Shown here: one piece after another, positions 51,901 to 61,147 of the stretch
How positions within the stretch are numbered: the first letter of the stretch is position 1
Layout: every line of letters starts with the position of its first letter
Source of the DNA: Azolla caroliniana
Taxonomy: Eukaryota; Polypodiophyta
Length of the DNA stretch: 64,000 bases
Assembly: GCA_043228905.1 (NCBI GenBank)
Contig: JBHGNT010000009.1
Coordinates: 6,200,001 to 6,264,000, forward strand
Direction: 5' to 3'
Notes under the pieces: generated by a model
Database searches by the model: none
Seen by the model: the letters and a program-made list of their open reading frames with translations, nothing else
What the model was told of the DNA's origin: nothing
Translations under genes and position numbers: made by a program

Positions 51901-54900
51901 ATAGATGAGTTAAATAGTTAGTTATACATAGATAATCAATACATAGATGAGTTAAATAGTTATTTATACATAGATAGTTATAGAGAAATACCTTGAAATA
52001 GCCAATGACATATTTCCACATATTTACTTTCTTGTCCTTCTACCTTCCTCTTCTTCCTCCTCCTCCTCCTTTCTTTGCTTTCCTGTTCTTTTTCTGTATC
52101 TCCTCCTCCTGTTTTCTGTAAAAGGAAGAAGACAGGATCGATGATCGACGCACTTATGCAATGATCGTTAGAGAGAAACAAAGAGAGAAAAAGAGAGAGA
52201 GAGAGATTAGGGTTTAGATAGGAGAATAGAAGAATCAGAGCGTGCGCCTGTGTAGGTTGATGATACTGTGTACGCGTAGAGAGACAGGGGGATTTCTAGG
52301 GTTCAGATGCCATGGCTGCATAAAAGTCGAAGAATGAATGATCCGACAAGCGAACACGGCCGGGCAAGCAATGGGCAGGCCGATGGACAAGCAATGGGCG
52401 GGCCGATGGACGGGGAATGGACTCATAGACCCCCAATGTGCACAAACACACATTTGGGCATGACCCCACACTATGCATCCTCTCCTAAACCCCTAAACCC
52501 CAAACCCTAGACACCTTCGATATGTCCGAGTCCGTGCATTTTGTTGTGTGCACACCCACAACTTTGGCTCGAGCTCCAATCGTGAAGCTGCGTGGGGGGG
52601 TTAACGACGACCGGATCGCTTCATTGCAAAAACCTAATACGTGTCAACTTACTCCTTTTGGCTTTAATTCCACCTACCAATAAGCTATTTGTACCACGTG
52701 TTTTGAGCACCGGCCCTAGGCCCTTTTTACCTTTGTGTTCTTATAGGCATGACCGTTTGTGCTCTCTTCCATATTGTTTTATCAAAACTACAATGAAGTT
52801 TTTTACCGTTTGTTTAACAATGTGGCTATATTTAGCGGAGGGGATCGGGCTTCCATATCCACCACCTTATTTAGCCCCAACAACAAAAGGACCAAGCATA
52901 CTCACGGGGGTCAACTTTGCATCTGCAGCATCGGGCATACTACGAAGCACGGGCTTTAATTTTGTAAGTATGGAATAGAAATATGTGTACAATATATCCG
53001 GTCACTTAATGCTGGTTCATAAGTTTTGTTATAATTGTTGAGAACAATTTTTGGGTTGTACTAAAGATTGGAATGACACTACGGTAGATTGACACCGATG
53101 TTTAAGAATCCACATGAAAACATAGTATCACAAGGCTTGAGTCCCTCGATAGTGAAATGGGGAAAATACTAAAAATAACACGCAAATATATCAAGGTTCC
53201 TATAAATATTATGGCTCACCAATATGATTACAACAATCATCATGATGATGAGATGCAAACAAATGAGCAATGTCATGATAGAAACGTCCTTGTGATCTAC
53301 ATAATTCTACTTGATGCTCTACAACCATGTTTTCTAGATGAAAATAACATGCTCAAGAGATATAAAATGGTATTGAAATGTTTGTCTTGAGTTCTTGGTC
53401 GAAAACAAAAGTGTGTGTTTTATTTGTGGTGAATTCAACTAGAAAACCAGTTTGAAATCTTGATTTCAATGTTGTAATACACATTTTATTATCTGCTTGT
53501 AGATTGGACGAATCGATTTTGATACACAATTGACATGGGTTTCCAACAAGATACAAGAGATTCAATCATTAATTGGCACAAAGGCATCCCAAGAACTTCT
53601 TTCCAAATCCCTCTTCTTGATTACTTTTAGTGGCAATGACTATGTCAATAACTATTTTTTGAGAAATAATCCTTTGAAGCTTCTATACCCACCCAAGCAA
53701 TATCAAAAACTCCTCCTCGAAAAACTTTCAACACAACTAACGGTAATCCATCTTTACTACATTTTAATATTTTTAAATGATGTTGTGACAATGAATGTAT
53801 TTTGCATGTGTGAGAGGCAACATAAACACATGTACGAACATTAAAGTGGTATTGACGAGACAAAAAAATGTGTACTACTAGTAGATCCTTAGAGCTCATG
53901 ATGATGGAATGTAGAAAGTAGGTTATGGTTGCGTATGGAAAGCTATTTGGAGAGGACCAGCACGTGAAATCTATGAATAAGTTGTTCGCACATTATCATG
54001 TAAAAGCGTTAAAAAAAAAGGTTTTACATCACACAATCAACCTATATTTTCGTGCATTGGAAACTAGGTTAAAATATTGTTAGAAGCGCATGTTGTGCTA
54101 TACATAGAACATTAGAAAGCCCTATGTGCAAATTAAAACCTTTTGTAAGGACTAGCGGCCTCCTATCAAACGCATGGATTTCCGATGAACAAAAACTCTC
54201 TACAATACCTATAAAACAAAGTTTTACCTTAGATGATATCTTACATCAATAAAGCACTTCATGGTCTCCATGTTACATGATGATTTTATGAAAGAACATA
54301 TTCAGATGCTTTATTTTTAAAACCCATAAAATTCCATTGTTAACTTTCTTGTGATTTTGTTCCTTATTAAAGCAATTATACAATTTGGGAGCCAAGAACA
54401 TAATGGTAACCAACCTAGGGCCTTTTGGTTGTATTCCATCACAACTAGCAGTAAAAAGCGTTCATGGGGAGTGTGTTGCTTTCGAAAACAAGATCTCAGA
54501 AAATTTCAATGTGGACTTAAAATTATTGCTTTCCCGATTGAATTCTCAGTTTCATGATAGTAAATTCATGTATGTGGATACCTCCAGTCGAATCCTTGAA
54601 TATCGCAACAACCCCACAAAATATGGTATGTTTTTCATGGATATTAAATTAGATTTTGACTGTCTTAACTTAGCAAAGATTAAGTTTTCATTTAGGGAAG
54701 GGGCATATATTTTAGGGGAAAGACATTAAATCACCCTAAGTGGTTTGGCATTTACAAGAATAACTCTTGAAGTCTCAAAATATTTAGTAGGATAACCCTA
54801 CCATTAAGAGTACAATATCTACAAAAGTTAGGGGTATCTTAATGATGTTTTGCGAGACTCGTCTAAAACCAACATGTTATAGTTGAGGCTGTACAATGGG

Positions 54901-55398
54901 GTGTTTCGGCATGATCATACATGGGTTCACTCTACGCACATTCCTCAAGCATAATTCACATACCAACATTCTACCTATGAGGCTTGAGGAAAGATGCAGT
55001 AGATACATTCATTAAATTGGTGTAATTGCATGGTGTTACCTAGCACCTTGGTGCAATAACATGTGTCACAATTAAGGATATTTGCAGGACGTGGATGCCC
55101 TATTGCTTCATATTTGTTGAATTAGTCCATTGTTGGGGAGATTCTTTCTTTGAAATTGTGCATTTTGAAGGCTAAACGATGATTTTTCGGTTAAATTACT
55201 TGTATAGGTTTCAAGATAGGTAATCGAGCTTGTTGTGGTGGTGGAAGGTTTAATGGGAGACTTCTATGTATACCAACAATTAAACCATGTCCAGATAGAG
55301 CAGATTATTTGTTTTGGGATTCATTCCATACTACAGAAGCAGCCAATGTATTGTTGTTTAATTTTATATATCAACAACTTGACGGATTCTTTACTTAG
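48968..55398 (+). CDS. GDSL-type esterase/lipase, five exons, host gene
   Basis: Exons 48968-49295, 52836-52963, 53503-53742, 54373-54625 and 55208-55398 join without a frame break to 379 residues. All introns are GT-AG (3540, 539, 630 and 582 bp). Residues 1-24 are a hydrophobic signal peptide (VMWWVVVVVLGWHVVCA). Block I is LGDSTVDAGNNNY with nucleophile Ser66. Block II is GVNFASAASG (134-143) with the oxyanion glycine. Block III is SGNDYVNN with Asn197. Block V is WDSFHTTEAAN with Asp354 and His357. These are the SGNH-hydrolase residues, all present. Five exons is the common plant layout. It would be a secreted or wall-bound hydrolase of ester lipids; the substrate cannot be told. It is the only intact host gene here, between dead LINE and LTR elements. 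Confidence 0.93.
51725..51985. repeat. Degenerate GATA/TAGTTATACATA tandem repeat in intron 1
   Basis: A run of gata units followed by imperfect repeats of atacatagatagttatag, inside the first intron of the GDSL gene. The rest of intron 1 (49296-51724) is AT-rich with no gene I can support. Confidence 0.85.
52203..52510. other. GC-richer block in intron 1 bounded by telomere-like words
   Basis: Left side has attagggtttag (about 52206-52217); right side has ctaaacccctaaacccc and aaaccctag (52484-52510), in opposite orientation. Between them a 23-bp word with core caatgggc(a/g)ggccgatgg occurs twice (52366-52411). It may be a small insertion or a captured gene leader. No coding function is supported. 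Confidence 0.45.
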
Positions 55399-55697
55399 CT
55401 CCTGTTCCAAGCAATTTGGAGTACAAAGGATACTTTGGATAAGCACCACAAAAAGTTGGACACTTTCTCTATTCCGTATTTCACTTTATTGTTATTTTAT
55501 TCTTAGACTTCGTCAGCTCAAGGTTATTGATTAATATTGTTGCACTTAAAATGAATATTCATCCGTGAAATTAATGGATGTCTTTCAGTTGTTTCAATAT
55601 CAAAATATTCAGAATTGTATTTTTTTGTTTCTTATGTATATGCTTATATAATTCTATGAAATTATAAATTCATAATAATAGTAATCACCACCAGATG
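55399..55697. other. 3' flank of the GDSL gene
   Basis: AT-rich, presumably 3' UTR and downstream DNA. I see no clear canonical AATAAA at the expected place and no gene. Confidence 0.55.
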
Positions 55698-56082
55698 ATT
55701 GCATTGGAGCAATCATCTTTGACAATATCTTCCTTTTTTGGGAGATGATTGCATTGGTTCAACATCACAAACAGTCCCTTGCTATACTATTATTAGATTT
55801 TGAGAAGCATATGACAAAGTAGATTGGGACTTTCTGGAGGCAGTTCTATTATGATTAGGGTTTCTAAGTGTATGGATAAAAGGTGTGTTTGTATTATATA
55901 GACATGCTTCTAGCTCGGTTCTATTTTTTGGAGGCAATGGTACATTATTTCCAATTTCTAGATCTGTCCGACAAGGTTGCCCGTTAGCTCCGTTTCTTTT
56001 CATTTTATTTGGGGAAGCTCTATCATCTTGTCTTAGATCCTCGACAGTGGCCATCCAAGCAATAGCCTTACCTATTGCAAAC
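55698..56082 (+). pseudogene. L1-like LINE reverse transcriptase fragment (element K)
   Basis: Plus-strand frames give DNIFLFWEMIALVQHHKQS, LLLDFEK (the first RT aspartate region), then after a small frameshift and stops VFVLYRHASSSVLFFGG, and the conserved SVRQGCPLAPFLFILFGEAL motif. This is the fingers-to-palm part of a plant L1 RT, before the catalytic YADD box. The fragment starts about 300 bases after the GDSL stop and is cut at 56082 by element F. A 15-bp word agatgattgcattgg occurs at its left edge and again about 49 bases further on. It is dead; the remainder lies beyond F and G2, outside the window. Confidence 0.85.
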
Positions 56083-56504
56083 TGTAAACGTGAGTGTTTG
56101 CGGAAGCGTAAAACAGAGAACAACACAGAGAGAGAGAGAGAGAGAGAGACAGAGACAGAGAGAGACAGAGAGAGCAGAACGTAATTTCCAAAATTATATC
56201 AAGACACTACATACACACTGTGCTAAGTAGCACTACTTATACAAGTCCTCTTGGGACTGACAGAAGTACCATGTACTTCAATGCTCACACGAGCATTTGA
56301 CACTTACTATGAGACTATAACTACCTAGTAGTCTATCCTATACTAGGCTTCCAATTGGACTGCCGGTTACGGATTGCACCCGGCTTCTACTGCTTGCCGG
56401 TTCGGTTGCTCACCGTCATACCGATCCGTTTCGCCCGATCTGTCTCGCTTACCGGCTCCGGCTTATTCAGCCGATCCGGCTCCGGTTGAGCTTGCCGCTC
56501 AACA
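56083..56504 (-). repeat. 3' LTR of element F (422 bp)
   Basis: On the minus strand TGTTGAGC to CGTTTACA, as in E. It keeps the 23 bases missing from E's 5' LTR. A (CT)n-rich sense tract lies at 56127-56175; TATA region near 56238-56243. Confidence 0.94.
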
Positions 56505-56759
56505 CTCCCCCTCAAGCTCAACCTGAGGTGGGGTTGTAGTGTCGACATCTGTGGCAGTCGGTTCTTTCAACCGACTTCTCCTGGCGTTACTCCGCCTAGC
56601 TCGCGCTCCTCGTCCGGTCCGGTCCCGTTTGCCGCGACCCCTTTGGTTCTGCGTGCCTCGACCCTCTCGGTCAGCATGTCTGCTCAATAGGCCCATCTCA
56701 GCACTCACGTTGTTGTGACTCCGGCGCTTGCCGATCCGTTGGTTCTCCCACGATGGCAT
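56499..56759 (-). pseudogene. Basic 86-codon open stretch between pol and LTR of element F
   Basis: Counterpart of 18655-18915 (MPSWENQRIGKRR ... LEGEC), in the same frame as the pol stop TGA at 56796-56798. Eight of eleven substitutions against E change the amino acid, as expected without selection. Possible readthrough tail; not established as a gene. Confidence 0.35.
56505..56515 (-). promoter_or_regulatory. Polypurine tract of element F
   Basis: Minus strand ttgagggggag next to the LTR, identical to E. Confidence 0.88.
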
Positions 56760-56795
56760 CGACTTCCGCTGTGTCCGTGTCCCCTTGACCTTCAG

Positions 56796-59700
56796 TCAAT
56801 CCGACTCATCCGGATCCATCTGTTGATCCGAATCAGCTATCTCCGACTCGTTCCAGCTCTTGTCTGAATCTGTACACTCCGATTCGACTTCCGGCTTTAG
56901 GCCTCTCACTACATCGGACCACTTCCGAGTCTTGGCCTTCTCCATGCTTCCCTCGGCTTCTTCAGCCGGTGAACCGAAATCGAATTCTTCATTCGACTCC
57001 GCATCATGGTCAGTACCGTCGTGATGACCTCCGCACAGCATGCACTTCTCTTCCTGAGTGCACAACTCTTCTTCACAGCCACTTGCTCCGACTTGTTCGG
57101 ATGTGTCGACTTCTTTTGTCGACTCGGCTTCCTTCATTTTCTTGTCTCCACTTCTTCCGGCTCTCCTCTTACCGACGGGTTCAACAATGTTTTGGCCTTT
57201 GCCTGTTTCGGTAGAGACTTTGCCCTTGCTTCTCCCCCTCAAGTGCGGCACGTCGAGATGCTGAATACCAAGCATGTCGGTAAAGTGCTGCAACTTGTCC
57301 GACCCGAGCGGCTTGGTGAAGATGTCGGCAACTTGCCGATCCGTATGAACATATCGTAGGTCAACTTCACCGCTCAGGACCCGCTCACGCACGAAGTGGT
57401 AGTGCACCTCGATGTGCTTTGTGCGAGCATGGAACACAGGGTTCCTGGCGAGCTGCAGGCTGCTCATGTTATCGCAGTAAATCGGAATCGGGGACGGTAC
57501 CTCGATCCGCAAGTCTCGCAGCAGTCGCCGAAGCCAGATGGCTTCACAAGTGGCAACGGTAGCGGCCCGGTACTCAGCCTCAGTGCTTGACAAAGCCACT
57601 GTAGGTTGCTTCTTGCTGCTCCACGCAACGGCCGCGCTACCTATGGAGAACATGTATCCGGAAGTGGAGCGGCGATCAGACGCATCGCCGGCCCAGTCAG
57701 CATCTGTGCAACTGACAAGCTCTTCGGGTATACCTCGCCGGTATAGCAGTCCCCGGTCCTTAGTGCCACTGACATACCGTAATATTCGTTGCGCGCACTG
57801 AAGGTGCTCCACGGTCGGCTTCTGCATGAACTGACTTACCATGCCGACCGGATAGCTGATGTCGGGGCGGGTGATGGTTAAGTAGATCAGGCTTCCGACA
57901 ACCTGTCGGAACCGTTTCTCATTGCAGGCCGGTCTGGAGTTGGGACGAAGCTTCTGGTTCCGGTCCAGCGGTGTGGACACAGGTCGGCAATCCGTCATGC
58001 CGAACTTATATAGCATATTCAACACGTAATGTCGTTGTGAGAGCAATATGCCGTCGGGGGTCCGGATCACTTCGATCCCAAGAAAATAATGAAGGTCCCC
58101 CAGGTCCTTCATTTCGAATGCGTCCGACAACTGGGACATGACGCTGTTGATTTCGGGAAGACCTGGTCCGGTGATGACTAAATCATCCACATACAAGAGT
58201 ATACATACCGGACCGTCAGAGCCTTGCCGGATGAACAACGAAGAGTCCGACTTAGAGACAGCAAACCCCAGCTTACGCAACCGGTGCGTGATCTTCGCGT
58301 TCCAAGCTCGGGGGGCTTGCTTCAAGCCGTAAAGCAACTTGTTCATCTCCGATTGAAATCCGGGGGGATGAGTCATAAAGACTTCTTCTTCAAGCTCTCC
58401 TTGAAGGAAGGCGTTCTTCACATCCATCTGGTGAAGATGCCACCCCCTTGCCGCAGCAACCGCCAGTACCACATGAACCGTCGTCATCTTCGCCACAGGA
58501 GCGAAGGTCTCGTCGTAGTCGATTCCGTGGGTCTGCGCGTATCCCTTCGCCACTAACCGGGCATTGTACCGGTTAACAGAACCGTCGGCGTTGTACTTGA
58601 CCTTGTACACCCACTTGCATCCGATCGGTTTATAGTGACGAGGAGGATCAACTAGGTCCCAAGTTTCGTTGGCATCGAGTGCCCGCATTTCTTCGTCCAT
58701 AGCGGCACGCCAATTCGTGTCCTTTGCCGCTTCTACGTAGCTCTCCGGCTCACGCACTTCTGTCACCTTAGTCATGTACGCATAATGATGCGCCATGTAT
58801 TCATTGTACCCGTACCGCATGACAGGATCCTTCTGGCGGGTTGATCGGCGCAACGCACCGTCACCTGATTTGAGGCCCTTCTTGGCCAGTTCGGTCTTCG
58901 TTGCCGAAGATCCGCCTTTCTCCTTTCCGGAGTCGGATACGCACCGATCCGACTCATAGTTGCCGGTTTCGAATTCCGGCATCTTCCTCTTCCCTTTCTC
59001 GTTGCGCGTGAACCGTTTCCTCGGTTCCTTGCGCGGGGAGAGCACGGCAGAGTCTCCACCACTTGCCATCTCTTCATCTGACTCAGTCGCTCGTTCGGTC
59101 CACTCAACCGTAACGATTCCGGACTCTCATCTTGAGTCCCGGCTTCATCATCCTCTGCCAGGGCTGATTCAGGCTCACTGGCCTGATCTTTCGACATTGG
59201 GTCGGGATCGGAAGTCGGAGTCGGTACGGAGTACCAGGATGCCGATTCATCGAACTCGACATCCCGGCTAACTCGGACTTCCTTCGTCCGGGGGTTATAG
59301 CACTTATACCCCTTTTGCTCTTGAGCATAGCCGACTAGGATGCATTTTTCCGATTTTGCATCCAGCTTTCTCCGCTTCTGATCCGGCACGTGCACATACG
59401 CTATGCTGCCGAATATCCGAAGGTGTCTTAAGTTCGGCTTGCGCCCGAAATACAGCTCATGAGTTGTCACCTTGTCCCCAATGCGGTTTTGTATGTAGAC
59501 GGCCGTCCGGACCGCCTCCGCCCAGTAGAACCGGGGCATGCTCTTCTCCTCCAGCATTGCCCTTGCCGCTTCGACGAGTGTCCGGTTCTTCCTTTCGGCC
59601 ACACCATTTTGCTCCGGTGTGTATCTGCAGCTGAACTCTCGCCGAATTCCCTTCTGCTGCAGATAACTAGTGAATTGGCCGGAAAAATATTCCTTTCCGC

Positions 59701-60724
59701 CATCCGACCGAAGGCACTTGATCTTCCTCTCCGATTCCCGTTCCACCATCTTCTGGAGGCTCTGGAAACAGTCGAAGACTTCGCTCTTCCGCTCAATGAG
59801 GTAGATCCAAGTATGTCGAGTATGGTCGTCGATGAAGGAGACGAAGTATCGGCTCCGGCCAAGGCTTACACTTTGTGCCGGTCCCCATACATCCGAATGG
59901 ATGAGATCGAGCTTGTTACAGCTCCGGTTCCGTTCGGTGGGGAATGGAAGCCGGTGTTGCTTCCCAAGTTGGCAGGCTTCACACATTTCGGCTCTCCGGC
60001 CGCTGAACTTCGGCAAACCGAAAACGACTTGTTTCGTTTGCAGGTCTTGAAGCCTCCGGTAGTTGATGTGGCCTATCCGATTGTGCCACAGGTCGATGTC
60101 CGACTCGACCTTCTGTCGTTTCGCGAATAGAGCGGTGCCAAAGTCATTGGTGTCGAGGATAAACATCCTCCCGTCTCTGCGCCCTTGCGCAATGACTTCG
60201 CCCTCATCCTCAATGAAGCACCCGAGGTGCGTAAACCGCACCTGCATCCCCTGGTCGACAATCTGACCGACGGACACCAGGTTCTTCGTGATTGTCGGAA
60301 CGTGTAATACGTTCATCAGCTTCCCTTTCTGTCCGACGTGGCTTAGAGGAACTTCTCCGACGTGCACGATTGGGTGAGGAGCGTCGTCTCCGGTTTCGAC
60401 TACTCCTGGTCGATCCGGTTTCTCCAAAAAGGAGAACCACTCTTTGTGGCTCGTCATGTGGTTCGACGCGCCGGAATCAACATACCACACTTCCTCCGTT
60501 TTGGAAGTGGTCTTCTTCATTGAGTTTGCCTCGTGATTCATCACCAAGGCTGGCCCCTTACCGGCCTTTCCGGTTCTGGATCCTTCTGATCCGTTTGCGT
60601 AGTGCGAGTTTTGCCGACCATCCTTACCGGTCTTGCCGGATCCGGATTTGTCTGAATCGGCACGCTTTCTCCAGCACTCGCTTTCCCTGTGGCCTTTTTT
60701 GCCACAGTCCCAGCATTCTGTAGC
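56796..60724 (-). pseudogene. pol: Element F pol: protease, integrase, RT, RNase H (one frameshift, 5' end lost)
   Basis: Minus strand from the knuckle CWDCGKKGHRESEC. Protease VDSGASNHM; pre-integrase HNRIGHINYRRL...CEACQLGK; integrase HSDVWGP, RSDGGKEY and NGVAERKNRT, all with catalytic residues. A frameshift near 59070-59130 separates integrase from the RT frame. RT has FAPVAKMTTVHVVL and LLYVDDLVITG, but lacks nine residues before LYGLKQAPRAW that E retains (SAVCRLQKS). RNase H has SSTEAEYRAA and YCDNMSSLQL. After IFTKPLGSDKLQ a tail of about 150 residues is rich in lysine, glutamate and serine and has CMLCGGHHDGTDH, a knuckle-like Cys/His cluster. This tail is longer than usual for copia pol. 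The start codon and gag are lost beyond G2. Confidence 0.93.
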
Positions 60725-61147
60725 TGTCAGGAACAATACTAAGACAGAGAAGGATTTAGTACTAAAAGAAGTATTAGTACTAAGAGAGGTGAAGAACTCT
60801 CGAGAGAAGGAAAGAGTGAGTGAGGGAGAGAAAGAGAGATCGAGAGAGAGAGATGATAAGAAAAGATATATATTATGTGAAGAGAATGTACAGTAGCTTA
60901 GGAGGCTTAAGACTGGCGTTGAACCGATTTGGTTCGAAATAATGCCTCGTGCCTCCTTTTATAGTGTTCCAAGGAATACTCTTGAAGTTTCTAGAATGTT
61001 CCAAAGAAATCTGGAATATACATCAATTTTCTGAAATAAAACATAAATGAAAATAATATTCTACGTATTACAATGTATAGTCTGATGGTCAAGAGCTCGA
61101 CCCATGTAGCATAAGGTCATGGGTTCGAGTCTTGCCATATCATGACA
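60725..61147 (-). repeat. 3' LTR of element G2 (423 bp)
   Basis: On the minus strand TGTCATGATATGG to TTGTTCCTGACA, perfect TGTCA/TGACA ends. Minus-strand TATAAAA at 60958-60964; a CT-rich sense leader at about 60780-60860. Confidence 0.92.
61078..61132 (+). other. tRNA-like module, antisense in element G2 LTR
   Basis: A-box-like tagtctgatggtcaagag (61078-61095) and B-box-like ggttcgagtct (61122-61132) on the plus strand, opposite to the element, within the first 70 bases of U3. No full cloverleaf. Confidence 0.6.

Larger units (their letters stand above)
56083..60724 (-). mobile_element. Element F: Ty1/copia element, minus strand, truncated by G2
   Basis: 3' LTR at 56083-56504, polypurine tract, and pol to protease up to 60724, where the G2 LTR begins inside the gag zinc knuckle. 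It is the same family as E, about 90 percent alike by eye. The left flank caaac is the probable half of the duplication. Confidence 0.93.

Noticed and set aside
51725-51985. CRISPR-like array
   Set aside because: Repeats are short, degenerate and without unique spacers; plant nuclear context.
60725-60736. Start of the F pol frame near 60736
   Set aside because: Those codons belong to the G2 LTR; the F sequence ends at 60724.
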